Shown here in pieces: positions 18,201 through 26,617 of a stretch of 64,000 bases of DNA. Position 1 is the stretch's first letter. Every line of letters begins with the position of its first letter. Source of the stretch: a virus; IMG/VR virus record IMGVR_UViG_3300001041_000002, positions 1 to 64,000 of that record; one strand, 5' to 3'. Made by a program: the position numbers and the translations under genes. The notes below the pieces were generated by a model, which worked only from the letters and a program-made list of their open reading frames with translations, was not told the origin of the DNA and searched no databases.

Positions 18201-19031
18201 TCCATATAATAATGATCCATTTCTGAATTCAGCTTCAGTGCCATAATTTGAATTACCAACATAAAACTTATTATTAGCCGATTCTAGACGTCCAGAATAA
18301 TTTCCTATATAAACAGACCCCTCAATATTATTTGGCCCGCTAGAGCCAGAAAAATGCCCTATTCTGACGTTATTCTGAGCGGTTGTAGACCCACCATCAG
18401 TACTATCTCCAATAAACACGTTATTAACAAGATTAGCAGCGGATACTACAGATCTAGACAGACCGTTACCAATAAGAATATTTTTGTTGCCAAAATACTG
18501 CAGAACTGATTTCTTCGATACGTCAGCATTATTTCTAAACTGTATTCCAGTAAACCCAATTAGATCTATTGTTTTATTAAATCTATCAAAAGTTAGGCTT
18601 GAATCTCCACCGACAGTATCATCTTTATCAAACAATATCATGCCATTTCCAGGAAGAGCAATGTCTGCATCAATAGAGTCCTCCCAAGCCAAAGCTCCAA
18701 GTTGTAGAAACTTGGTTGTTCCACTATTCATTGTGAAAGCAACAGAGTTACCTCCTGGATACCTAGCTACAGATTTAAGATATTCCTCAACTCTCCAAGA
18801 TGGATTCTTATTGGCATCTAACTTCCAGATGTAATTGGCTCCACTAGAACTATCACCCATCGTGACATATCCATTATTTGTTTTGGAGTTTGCTAGTAAG
18901 CTTGTGTATGATACATATTTAACCTTACCAGTATTATTATCCCAAACCAACGCCTTGTCATGCTCGGTAGTACTGGGATTTCTATTAACTCCATCTATAT
19001 GAGACGTTTGTCTTATGCCCCTAAATTCCAT
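15261..19031 (-). CDS. large tail fibre with FISUMP domain
   Basis: 1256 residues. The N-terminus (EFRGIRQTSHIDGVNRNPST) has no signal peptide. A long repetitive beta-rich shaft (about 50-900) contains fibre motifs such as YIWKLDANKNPSW. Residues 919-1065 form a FISUMP-like segment (EYGALYNWYAATD, GGKLKETG, SPNTGADN). Residues 1079-1145 hold the segment that normally begins this domain (GKIYRTICIGTQEWLADNLN, MCYYDDN). The last 110 residues look like a collar or tip. FISUMP modules are common on Bacteroidetes cell surfaces and their phage fibres. It is the main receptor-binding fibre candidate. Confidence 0.8.
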   Translation of the reverse strand: MEFRGIRQTSHIDGVNRNPSTTEHDKALVWDNNTGKVKYVSYTSLLANSKTNNGYVTMGDSSSGANYIWKLDANKNPSWRVEEYLKSVARYPGGNSVAFTMNSGTTKFLQLGALAWEDSIDADIALPGNGMILFDKDDTVGGDSSLTFDRFNKTIDLIGFTGIQFRNNADVSKKSVLQYFGNKNILIGNGLSRSVVSAANLVNNVFIGDSTDGGSTTAQNNVRIGHFSGSSGPNNIEGSVYIGNYSGRLESANNKFYVGNSNYGTEAEFRNGSLLYGDFSTGWLRVNNRLEVPQEIKIGTFDVANSPSWGMLQFIETLTPGEYKPQYYDGTVWQDFASGANYYLDDVTKGTVDVGTTSDDYKLTFDMNGVPDITLQLGANAFNSDVIPLASPVDTYGYIQLSSGDIDDGNRGFTHSSALQWDEVNARLSINGDIVLGEMDLTGSGEGAIRYSNGHIYGFTKDPDDNFVWNQLDSDPSGIGQNNTITNIGLTGIGLFYQKDGIDLQLKNIDTIDDRILLVDNGTNKTIDIDLDLNPTAGNTTPSTSTTYSGSVLGSIQNPLTANPKLWIKPLISDTIQITETSDQVLIEVTGAGGGEANTASNVGTGIGLWKDKSGADLRFKSINDGLHNTVVSDGDGLHINIDVDDISLTDLGSGVFVTYQDADSFSLNQRTFIDGIATTVDTNGNEIFIDVNKEIPYVGWIETPVWTPSTPGNGELQWTTDFSSDIRTSATTAAASIAKLNIGDGLFYDVSTNTLKSVTSVGSPTDYRLTSVERDHDAALFHITDEFGVGVEDTVSLNLGGLAWVWDVEVADSIEGTGLSSSLRLVNDQATPGALRYYGTDSDGIKGFYTVEAIGGGTVSSITSGNGMDFAEIDASGEVVLGLPSTIDSNTENALTATSHTHELGDISTDNILDGSPVEYGALYNWYAATDARKILSSDEWVIPSKIDFSDLMLYLDSTGLGYSNLAGGKLKETGFVFFNSPNTGADNITKFNGRAAGSRVYSTGAFTNMLDFNSIWTSTLRFDGISADIAQLVYNDTTLRISYLGNTNSDNTKSALSIRPKKTSTTLTNGQSGTYTGNDGKIYRTICIGTQEWLADNLNETKYRDGSWITGYDGGVYTPIADGTWAALTTEAMCYYDDNEAYGGGQTPITTILTSLQNQITLIRPQAGIIDGITNANVSVTFLQSFNAIPVVSTLQVYRYGEPFEGAGYVNRMDVEYHFVDSNWLTTTGFSLVIDSGETLTGVIIDYHFIERTN

Positions 19032-19036
19032 AGTTA

Positions 19037-19651
19037 TTAGTTATTGATCAAATATTGAATTTGAATTACATCATCTGTCTTTAAACTATAATATGTATGC
19101 CAATACATTATATTACCAACAAAATGAATACCTTCATCCTCTGGTGCTACAACTAAAACTGGATCATTATCGTTAACGGTAACTCTTATGGTGTCTGGAT
19201 CAACATCTGAAATATCAAATTCAACCTCAAACTCATCAAGATCATCTTCAGTAACAGTTATTAACTGTGATTCCCAGCTTTGATTAAATGTTTGGTATGA
19301 CACGATTATTGGTGGAACAAGTGGACTACTATAATCTTTAACTTTTTTATCTGAATCTAATTCTGCATATACAATTTCTCTGATGTCATAATTAACAAAT
19401 TCTCTAATTAAAGACGTCATTACATTCCAATCATTATCATCTATAACAACGCTACCAACATAGAGTTCATCGTCTTTTATATATACAGATTGCATAGCAT
19501 CTGAAATAAAATATAACTGACATAACTCCTTATACCACTTAATATTAGAACTACTTCCAATTGAAAGCATGTCTGCATACTTGTCTAAGTAGTATAAATA
19601 TATCCTTTTAGCTAAGTCAAGTTCTGAGCTTATGGTTTCCTGTGATATCAT
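19037..19651 (-). CDS. virion protein upstream of the fibre gene
   Basis: 204 residues: a helical N-terminal half (DLAKRIYLYYLDKYADML) and a beta-rich acidic C-terminal half (DLDEFEVEFDISDVDPDTIR). No enzymatic motif. It lies 5 bases before the large fibre gene in the same operon, so a fibre-attachment or baseplate role is plausible. I do not recognise the family. Confidence 0.5.
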   Translation of the reverse strand: MISQETISSELDLAKRIYLYYLDKYADMLSIGSSSNIKWYKELCQLYFISDAMQSVYIKDDELYVGSVVIDDNDWNVMTSLIREFVNYDIREIVYAELDSDKKVKDYSSPLVPPIIVSYQTFNQSWESQLITVTEDDLDEFEVEFDISDVDPDTIRVTVNDNDPVLVVAPEDEGIHFVGNIMYWHTYYSLKTDDVIQIQYLINN

Positions 19652-19652
19652 A

Positions 19653-20183
19653 TTAAATGTTTAGAATCATTTTTTGTAATGCCAGTAACCTCTTATTGAA
19701 TTTTATTTCCCTAGACGATACATTTGTGGTATCTAAATATCCAAGTCCTTTTAAAAACATTGCATATTGACAATACTTCTGTGCATCAAATTTATCCTCT
19801 TCTGGAACATGTAGTCCATTAATTTTACTCCACACTGCATATGTTATATCGGCGTATATCCCGAATCCAGAATAATTACTTACATAAGTACCAGTATTTG
19901 CTGAAATTCTTATAGTCCACCAACCATCATTAATATTTATCAACCCAACAAGATCCGTGAATAATATTTCCACAAACCCATCGGCAATAAAAGCAGCCTC
20001 CTGAAGTTCTGTCATGGTATATACTGGATATGAAGGAGTAGATAATGACGACCCATATACTGATATAGTTATATCATCTAGCACCGACCTGGAAACACCA
20101 AGTCCAGCCCAATCTGTTTGATCAGTAATCTCTATGCCAGTTTGATTTGAATTACTTGAAGCGTATATAGTTATTGTTGCCAT
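19653..20183 (-). CDS. beta-rich virion protein of the fibre operon
   Basis: 176 residues. The N-terminal 120 residues are beta-rich, with a Trp/Ile pattern (DGWWTIRISANTGTY) seen in small fibre-associated proteins of Bacteroidetes phages. The last 50 residues are helical (KYCQYAMFLKGLGYLDTTNV). It is 1 base from both neighbours. Probable structural protein; family not identified. Confidence 0.5.
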   Translation of the reverse strand: MATITIYASSNSNQTGIEITDQTDWAGLGVSRSVLDDITISVYGSSLSTPSYPVYTMTELQEAAFIADGFVEILFTDLVGLININDGWWTIRISANTGTYVSNYSGFGIYADITYAVWSKINGLHVPEEDKFDAQKYCQYAMFLKGLGYLDTTNVSSREIKFNKRLLALQKMILNI

Positions 20184-20184
20184 G

Positions 20185-20448
20185 TTATTTTTTTTTATTT
20201 CTATCCTTTAACCAAAGTAAAAACCTAATAAGAACAGTTACCCCAACCATTATTGATATTCCATAGGAAACCAATGTAAAAACCTCTAAAAGACTAGTCA
20301 TTGCTGATTGTTCTATTGATTTGTTTAAAATTTCTGGATTAACAGCGTTAGCCAATGTTCCAGTTATACTTAATGAAAACGTTGTTAAAACTCTTGTCTG
20401 GATGTCTTTCCAGAAATCAGAGGACATAAAATCTAGGATCATATTCAT
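20185..20448 (-). CDS. small membrane protein, holin candidate 1
   Basis: 87 residues with an amphipathic N-terminal half, a strong membrane segment near 58-79 (LVSYGISIMVGVTVLIRFLL) and a basic tail (WLKDRNKKK). Size, topology and basic C-terminus fit a holin or antiholin. A TAnnTTTG box lies 19 bases upstream of the start. Confidence 0.45.
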   Translation of the reverse strand: MNMILDFMSSDFWKDIQTRVLTTFSLSITGTLANAVNPEILNKSIEQSAMTSLLEVFTLVSYGISIMVGVTVLIRFLLWLKDRNKKK

Positions 20449-20466
20449 TTCTTAAAAAATTAATTA

Positions 20467-20474
20467 CAAAGTTA
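20467..20474 (-). promoter_or_regulatory. promoter -7 box upstream of holin candidate 1
   Basis: The minus strand reads TAACTTTG (TAnnTTTG) about 19 bases before the ATG at 20448. No clear TTTG box lies 19-21 bases upstream, so activity is uncertain. It could start transcription of the fibre operon. Confidence 0.45.
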
Positions 20475-20525
20475 AACTATTATTCTATTGCCTTAATATA
20501 AATTATTTATGTTTATATTTTCTAT

Positions 20526-20798
20526 TCAGTCATCAGTAGAATCCTTTTTGCCTAATTTAAACCCTATTATTTTATCAACCGATTCTTTTGTTATTGCACC
20601 GATAACGAAGGCAATAATTCCAACAATACCCCAAAATATTTGCATATGAATTGAATCGTTTGCCCACTTTCCATCACGGGCAGCAAAAACAATTACTACA
20701 AGTAAATATGATGCTACAAACCCAATTGCCCTCTTTGACGAAGCTACGCCAACGACATCTTCAAAGAATCCGGCGAACCATTTAATTATTGTTTTCAT
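20526..20798 (-). CDS. holin candidate 2
   Basis: 90 residues with two membrane segments (about 27-43 and 52-69, IFWGIVGIIAFVIGAITKES) separated by a short charged loop and followed by a basic then acidic tail. The two-segment layout and size are typical of phage holins in Bacteroidetes phages. Together with the 87-residue neighbour it may form a holin/antiholin pair releasing the lysozyme encoded at 11.4 kb. Confidence 0.55.
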   Translation of the reverse strand: MKTIIKWFAGFFEDVVGVASSKRAIGFVASYLLVVIVFAARDGKWANDSIHMQIFWGIVGIIAFVIGAITKESVDKIIGFKLGKKDSTDD

Positions 20799-20809
20799 GA
20801 TATTAATTT

Positions 20810-22801
20810 TTAACGTAAATTATATACAGGAACATTCTTACCTGACCGTCTATTATGTGTTGCTCTTTTACCTGTTGTTGGAGGTGGAACTGGAATAGAA
20901 GTTGAAAACAATACTTTTGACGAATAAGCATCTAAAGTTATTGAGGGGTAATAAACAGTTCCCGACAGATCCTTCCATGCCCCCGTTAACAAAACTGGTT
21001 GAGAGGTTGACTCTGCATTATAGACTAGCAACAGTTCGTTTTCAGAAGCGATTGTATAAGGCGTACCCGTAGAATTTACATCTAATCCTGAAAAAGATTT
21101 CCAATCAGCCAAAGTTCGATAATCATGTATTACTGACATATTTGGCTGGTAATAAAAAAATGTAAGATTATCATCTATTGGTCTAGCATATATATTATTA
21201 TTAGCTTCAGATATAAACACTTCAATATCATCCTCATTAGCACTTTGAAATCTTGCGGCAGTTTGAGTTGATGTTTTTGCTATGAAAATATTGTTTCTAA
21301 CTATATTGTCATGAGTTGCTCCGTAAGCCTGAAATAAATTGTTAATTGAAATTTGAGCCCTCCCGTTATTGTAACAAGTATTATATTCAATCAAATTATT
21401 ATTTGTTCCAGAACTAAGATAGATTCCGTATGTAGTGTTACCAGAAGATGTGTTATTCCTAATTGTTACATTACTTGAATTACTATCTAGATAAATTCCT
21501 TCTCCACCTGCTGAATAGGTTGTAGTGTACCCGCTTAGATTACCAAGAGTATTTGTGACTATATTTCCTTCTATCAATACATTTGTTCTTGATCCACCAG
21601 AATATATACCACCACCATCACTTAAATTCTGAACGCAATGGTTGATAAAATTATACTTGATGGTTGAAACCATTGCTGGATTAGTTATTCCATTATAACC
21701 GGAATAATCAATAGCATTATTCTGACATAAAACATCTGTTCCTGTGAGTATTATTGCTGACCCTGAGTAGCTCGTTGCATGGACTCCTGGAAACATCGTT
21801 GTATAAGTAACTGTGTTGTTTGTTATAGTATCCCCAACTGAACCACTACCACCAAGTCCAATGCCAATATGATTACAGTGTGAAAATATATTATTGTCAA
21901 CAATTAAAGAATATGCATTATTTGTTCGAAGTCCATAAAGACCCATATAGTCAATTGTGCAATTCTTTATTTCTCCATAATTAGCAGTATTAAAAAACAA
22001 ACCATCTGCATTTCCACCCGTAAAGTGAATGCCATCGAAAACCACATAATGTTTTCCAAAAAAAGAAACCAACGCCGTTACAGAAGAAACTTTGACATCA
22101 GTCGGTTCACTTGTGCTGTAAACACTAATCTTCTTGGTAGTCGGATTATAGTACCATTCGTTTTGAGTGTCCAGTGTCCTTATGTCTGCCTGAAAGAAAA
22201 AACCACAATTATTTTGTTGCTGGCCAGGATAAGCATTGGCTTGTTTATCTGCATAAGTAACAGTACTACCCGACTGACTACTAACTACACCAGCCTGCCA
22301 TAACCAACCGGCCTTTCTGATTACTATATCAGCGCCAGTCCAGTTAGGTGTTCCACTCAAATCACTACTTGTAATTGAAGTGTTACCAGAAAATGTTTGG
22401 TAAGTATAATATGTTCCAAAGTTAGGTGTTCTTCCCATTGGGGTATTTACACCATTTACAAGAACAATATTACAAGTTGTTAGTGTAGATACTGCGCTAG
22501 TACTTTCCCAAATATTTGAACCTAAATTTGTCCATGCTGTTACATCCGTAAAACCAGTAATAACCGGATCATCACCTGTACCATAGGAACCAAAAAAAAT
22601 AGGATTACCAGCCGTTCCAGAATTACTAACAGTAATTGTACCATAGAAACTATTGGAACGCTGAAAAAGAACACTATCACCAGCGACAACACTTGAAAAA
22701 TTAAAAGCGTCTTTTGCTGTTTGATCTGCAATAAGATATGTAGCTGCCTGACTTGCTAAATTTGTAAGCAATATCAGGATTATAACCAATAGTTGTTTCA
22801 T
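20810..22801 (-). CDS. secreted right-handed beta-helix protein (tailspike/depolymerase candidate)
   Basis: 663 residues. A signal peptide (KQLLVIILILLTNLASQA) is followed by a domain beginning with AFNFSSVVAGDSVLFQRSN, as in right-handed beta-helix polysaccharide lyases, and then parallel beta-helix coils (about 250-500) with repeating Asn-rich turns such as NVTIRNNTSSGNTTYGIYL and NLIEYNTCYNNGR. Tailspikes with this fold bind or cleave surface glycans; no catalytic set can be assigned by eye. The basic C-terminus follows a Pro-rich stretch. It overlaps the upstream gene by 4 bases. Confidence 0.65.
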   Translation of the reverse strand: MKQLLVIILILLTNLASQAATYLIADQTAKDAFNFSSVVAGDSVLFQRSNSFYGTITVSNSGTAGNPIFFGSYGTGDDPVITGFTDVTAWTNLGSNIWESTSAVSTLTTCNIVLVNGVNTPMGRTPNFGTYYTYQTFSGNTSITSSDLSGTPNWTGADIVIRKAGWLWQAGVVSSQSGSTVTYADKQANAYPGQQQNNCGFFFQADIRTLDTQNEWYYNPTTKKISVYSTSEPTDVKVSSVTALVSFFGKHYVVFDGIHFTGGNADGLFFNTANYGEIKNCTIDYMGLYGLRTNNAYSLIVDNNIFSHCNHIGIGLGGSGSVGDTITNNTVTYTTMFPGVHATSYSGSAIILTGTDVLCQNNAIDYSGYNGITNPAMVSTIKYNFINHCVQNLSDGGGIYSGGSRTNVLIEGNIVTNTLGNLSGYTTTYSAGGEGIYLDSNSSNVTIRNNTSSGNTTYGIYLSSGTNNNLIEYNTCYNNGRAQISINNLFQAYGATHDNIVRNNIFIAKTSTQTAARFQSANEDDIEVFISEANNNIYARPIDDNLTFFYYQPNMSVIHDYRTLADWKSFSGLDVNSTGTPYTIASENELLLVYNAESTSQPVLLTGAWKDLSGTVYYPSITLDAYSSKVLFSTSIPVPPPTTGKRATHNRRSGKNVPVYNLR

Positions 22802-23634
22802 CCCCTTGCTGTTTTAAAAAATAACTTTACAACAAAAATCAAACTGGTTGTATTTGTCGCCCAATTTCGAGTTATAATTTTTACTTCAATTTTATCTCCC
22901 GCAACAAAATCTGTGTTTAAATTACTCGCATAATAAGTGTTTGGCACATTTGCAGATGCGTTAACTGCAAATGTAGTACCAAGAGGATAATCAGTAGTTG
23001 CATTTTTTCTGACGTACATTGGAAATTGCTCAGTTGATGATGCTGCACTGCCTATAATATAAACAGTATAACCAATTAAAGTACAATCTCTAAATATCAC
23101 AACTGGTCGTCCCCCATCTGATGTAGATGGTACTGTATTTTGTGCACCCATATAATAAATAGTACTATCCAAAGGAGTCGCAATTGCCGAGCCATTAAAA
23201 ATCATTGGAAAAATGTATTTAAAAGTATCTATTTCAGAATCGCTATACCAACTCATAGAATCAATAGTCGAAATAGGCACATATAAACTTTTGGCTAACG
23301 TTGTGTCTAATTTAGCATTGTGATATGTTATCAGGCTATCCAAAGTCTGGGAGCGAGCTAATACTGTATTGTAGATGGAATCTACTTGTGCTTGACGGGC
23401 TTTAAGTAATAATGCAGATTTAATAGAATCTGCCTGTGCTTGCAAAGGACTTTTAGCTCCTACAGCAGCCCTGTTAAGTTCTAGAGTTGTCCCAAGAAAT
23501 CCATGAAGAATGTTAACTTCAACGTAAGTTGCCGTTATATCAACTATTTTTTTCAATGTCATTTGAGTAGGGGGAACTGCGCCTATTAGTACAACTATCG
23601 CTGCTACTATTAATATTTTATACCATGTTTTCAT
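22798..23634 (-). CDS. membrane-anchored or secreted fibre-like protein
   Basis: 278 residues. The N-terminal hydrophobic segment (about 5-20, YKILIVAAIVVLIGAVPP) could be a signal peptide or anchor. A helical region with repeated QADSI/QVDSIYN motifs near 65-110 suggests a trimeric coiled coil, and the C-terminal half is beta-rich. This is the layout of a short fibre or chaperone-like adhesin. It overlaps the beta-helix gene by 4 bases (ATGA), so the two products are probably made together. Confidence 0.5.
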   Translation of the reverse strand: MKTWYKILIVAAIVVLIGAVPPTQMTLKKIVDITATYVEVNILHGFLGTTLELNRAAVGAKSPLQAQADSIKSALLLKARQAQVDSIYNTVLARSQTLDSLITYHNAKLDTTLAKSLYVPISTIDSMSWYSDSEIDTFKYIFPMIFNGSAIATPLDSTIYYMGAQNTVPSTSDGGRPVVIFRDCTLIGYTVYIIGSAASSTEQFPMYVRKNATTDYPLGTTFAVNASANVPNTYYASNLNTDFVAGDKIEVKIITRNWATNTTSLIFVVKLFFKTARG

Positions 23635-23650
23635 GTTTGTTATTTTTTAG

Positions 23651-23755
23651 TTAATATATAAATATTTGTTTTTTTTTAAAACCAGAAAACATTTCTTTTA
23701 AAGTTTTAGTTTCAGATTTAAAAACATAACCATGTCTTACTTTAGAAGTAGCCAT
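23651..23755 (-). CDS. microprotein, 34 residues
   Basis: A 34-codon frame starts with ATG at 23755, sharing its A with the stop of the upstream gene (TAATG), and ends in TAA at 23651. The product is basic (MATSKVRHGYVF, ending KKKQIFIY). The stop-start overlap is repeated at other genes in this block and is the main support. Function unknown. Confidence 0.5.
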   Translation of the reverse strand: MATSKVRHGYVFKSETKTLKEMFSGFKKKQIFIY

Positions 23756-24081
23756 TAAGTTGCTATTTTCGTGTACACAACTAAAGGAAAGTCACCAGTA
23801 ATCGGAGCAGTTGTAAATATTATTTTATTTGTTTCTCCAACCAATGCGGCAGATACCTCTATCTCATATGGATTAAGGGCGAATAAAATATCTCCGGCAA
23901 TATCTAAGTCGGCGGGAGCATCAAAATCAGTTGTTACATCATCACCAGTTAATCTTATCATGCCAAGAGAAACGCCGGCTCCAGTTGATCCACTAATGTT
24001 TGTTTTTAAAATAGATAATTGTTCTAGTATTAGAACAAATACATCTAACGTTCTCCTCTGTAGAGCTGTTATATCACTCAT
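23755..24081 (-). CDS. small structural protein of the fibre cluster
   Basis: 108 residues: a helical first 30 residues (TALQRRTLDVFVLILEQLSI), a Gly-rich linker, then a beta-rich domain (GMIRLTGDDVTTDFDAPADL). This pattern fits a small virion or attachment protein. It lies between the portal gene and the fibre cluster. No known family assigned. Confidence 0.5.
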   Translation of the reverse strand: MSDITALQRRTLDVFVLILEQLSILKTNISGSTGAGVSLGMIRLTGDDVTTDFDAPADLDIAGDILFALNPYEIEVSAALVGETNKIIFTTAPITGDFPLVVYTKIAT

Positions 24082-24087
24082 AACTTT

Positions 24088-24183
24088 TTAAATAAATGAT
24101 TCATTAATTTCAATTAATATAGCTAATATTTGTTCAGCTAATTCCAGTTCTAATATCTGGTTTTTAGTAATTTGGCTTCCCAT
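24088..24183 (-). CDS. microprotein, 31 residues, coupled to the portal stop
   Basis: The ATG at 24183 overlaps the portal stop (TAATG) and the frame ends at 24088, 6 bases before the next ATG. The peptide is one amphipathic helix (ITKNQILELELAEQILAILI). Tight coupling on both sides supports translation. Function unknown. Confidence 0.5.
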   Translation of the reverse strand: MGSQITKNQILELELAEQILAILIEINESFI

Positions 24184-26570
24184 TATTTTGATGTTTTAGG
24201 TTTACTTCTTTGTATAGATTCGGTAGCTTGATTATGTCTTTCAGACTCGTTCAGTTGCCTCATTTTAAGTTGATAATCTTTCTCCATCTGTTCTCTCTGT
24301 AAGCTAATTTTCTCTATTTCCATAGAATTATCTTCAGCAAGTTCTCCTGAGTCTTCATTTGCTTTATTCTTATCAGCAACTTTTAATTTAGTTTCATTAT
24401 CTCTAAGATTTTTAAGATCGTCAAGCTGAAGCTTAAGCTGTTCTAATTTTTCCTGAGACGCTATCTGTGCCTGAGCAATTTTATTATTATCCTCACGTTC
24501 TGATTGTTTTGATTGTGCCATATTGGCCTCATCAGTTTCAATCCTTCTCATTATTGATGTTAATGATGGATCTGTAAATATTTTCATTACTGTAGAGAAC
24601 GATAACATCTGATTTTGAATGCCTGCTTGAGCTAATGATTCAAGTTTTTGTTTTAACTCAAGATCTCCCATATCATTATCAACAATAATATCATAATCCA
24701 TTTCTGAAAATTCATCACCATCAACATCAAGCATTGACATTATTCTGTCATCCGTCATATACTGAAGTTTCTTATTGCGTCCTTTAAGGGCAATTTTAGC
24801 CGTTTCTAGCAACGTTGTTAGGCAACGCTTACGAACATTGTCATGTATTAAAAAAAGCTCCTCAGTGATGTGTGATGACTGCGATACAGCCCTCTCTATT
24901 CCACCAACAGTTTCCCTATTTTCAATCTGTCCTTGTCTTTGCTTGGATACCCCAGAGATCTCATACATTTCTTCTTTGAGGTAATCCAATAGGCCGATGT
25001 ATAACTGTATTGAGTTACCAACCTCTAAATCTAGTGGCCGACCTGATGTTTGGAAATTACCGGCAAGTTTGCCCATTGCAACACCCTTTGTTCCCTCTTT
25101 AAATGAGTCGACAACAGATATGTTATCTTGCTGTATGAAATATAACCATTTTTCATAATCCCATCCCGAAGGCATTCTAGCCTTATCTAATTCAAGAATC
25201 TTTCCGTAGTTCTTTGCAATAGTCTTATTGAGCCTATCTTTAACAGCATCAAACATGTACTGATATGGTTTCATCCTATCCAGAATTGACACTGGCTTGG
25301 CCTGATTTGTGTTGTACACTTGGCCAATTATTCCAGCATGACATTCAGATATGTTATTCATTCTGAGGTACTGTATTGGTCTAGGTCTCATATTAACGTA
25401 AACTTCGGCTCCAATCTTAGTGCCTTCCCATATCTCATTAACCCACAAATCCTCAGATTCTTCTCCTGCAAATTTATTTATTCTATATGTCTCATCCTTA
25501 AATGAATGTAATTCTTCACCAGTCTTTGGATCATATGATTTTATCTTCTTAATTTTACGTTTTGACTTCCAGTAAACCCTAAGAACTCTTATGTTCCCCA
25601 TATTATCAACATACGAAGAGTTCGGTAGTCCAGCAAAATTATTTCCCATCCATACAAATGAATCCACAGAGTTTTCTAAATTATCTTCGGTAATCAATGG
25701 TGAGTATAAAAATGAATTCCTTTCATCAATATTACCCATCTCATCCGTTTGAATAAGATTGGCATTACTGATACTTTCAATATACTCTACATCTTTGTCC
25801 TTTAGTTCATTATAATAAATATCTATAATCTTACTTGGAGACCAATAGTCGTCAAGTATAATAATGTCTGAATCTTCTATTTTTGATGAATAACCACTTC
25901 TCAATGTATAAACCTTTCTTGGATTTAGAACATCCATAGTAGGCTCATTACTTCGAATGTCAAACTGGTATATTTCCTCTGATGCAATTAGAACATCTTT
26001 GAATCCAGTATTCATCTTATCATCAAAATACAACTCCTTAATATAGTGCTTTAGTAGCCAGTTGGCTCTCTTTTCACGAAGATCCTGCCATTTATAATTA
26101 AAGAATTGCTGTATGTTTTCAAGTTCTGATTTTGCTTGTTCTTCGGAAAAACTTTCATTAGTTATAATTTCAGTTATTCTCTGCTGTGCTTCCTGAACTT
26201 TCTGTCTTTCAACAGAAGAAACAGCGTCGTCATTACATACCTTAACTATGTAGTCATGCTTCCTTCTAGACTCTTCGCCTATAAGAACATTTAGTGGATT
26301 GTTTATTATTGAATAATGTTGTATATCTCTAGGTATGAGTCCAACCCGTTTATTCATTGGATTGAGGGTTTTTTTCATATCCTCTTCGTGGAGTATTCCA
26401 TTGAACAGATCGTAGTTTATCTTCTTACCACGCAACGATCTTCGCACGCTATTATTAAATAGATAACTATTCTTATCTGCCCAATCAAGATGAGCCTTGC
26501 GCCAATCTTTACCTTTTTGTGATGATGGTAATTTCTGTCGTGGAAATCCAGACGTTTGAACTGCTGACAT
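24183..26570 (-). CDS. portal protein
   Basis: 795 residues, the usual length of crAss-like portals. The N-terminus (RRSLRGKKINYDLFNGILHE, then PRDIQHYSIINNPLNVLIGE) and the centre (LDYLKEEMYEISGVSKQRQG, then ENRETVGGIERAVSQSSHIT) carry motifs of the portal family. The C-terminal 120 residues are a charged coiled coil. Position 47 bases after the large terminase gene is typical. It forms the dodecameric DNA gate and neck attachment site. A promoter-like box lies at 26592-26599. Confidence 0.88.
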   Translation of the reverse strand: MSAVQTSGFPRQKLPSSQKGKDWRKAHLDWADKNSYLFNNSVRRSLRGKKINYDLFNGILHEEDMKKTLNPMNKRVGLIPRDIQHYSIINNPLNVLIGEESRRKHDYIVKVCNDDAVSSVERQKVQEAQQRITEIITNESFSEEQAKSELENIQQFFNYKWQDLREKRANWLLKHYIKELYFDDKMNTGFKDVLIASEEIYQFDIRSNEPTMDVLNPRKVYTLRSGYSSKIEDSDIIILDDYWSPSKIIDIYYNELKDKDVEYIESISNANLIQTDEMGNIDERNSFLYSPLITEDNLENSVDSFVWMGNNFAGLPNSSYVDNMGNIRVLRVYWKSKRKIKKIKSYDPKTGEELHSFKDETYRINKFAGEESEDLWVNEIWEGTKIGAEVYVNMRPRPIQYLRMNNISECHAGIIGQVYNTNQAKPVSILDRMKPYQYMFDAVKDRLNKTIAKNYGKILELDKARMPSGWDYEKWLYFIQQDNISVVDSFKEGTKGVAMGKLAGNFQTSGRPLDLEVGNSIQLYIGLLDYLKEEMYEISGVSKQRQGQIENRETVGGIERAVSQSSHITEELFLIHDNVRKRCLTTLLETAKIALKGRNKKLQYMTDDRIMSMLDVDGDEFSEMDYDIIVDNDMGDLELKQKLESLAQAGIQNQMLSFSTVMKIFTDPSLTSIMRRIETDEANMAQSKQSEREDNNKIAQAQIASQEKLEQLKLQLDDLKNLRDNETKLKVADKNKANEDSGELAEDNSMEIEKISLQREQMEKDYQLKMRQLNESERHNQATESIQRSKPKTSK

Positions 26571-26591
26571 ATTTTGACTTATATAAGTTTA

Positions 26592-26599
26592 CAAATTTA
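26592..26599 (-). promoter_or_regulatory. promoter -7 box between terminase and portal genes
   Basis: The minus strand reads TAAATTTG about 22 bases upstream of the portal ATG. No good -33 TTTG is present, so it is a weak candidate. Confidence 0.4.
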
Positions 26600-26617
26600 C
26601 ACATTTACTTTTAGGCA

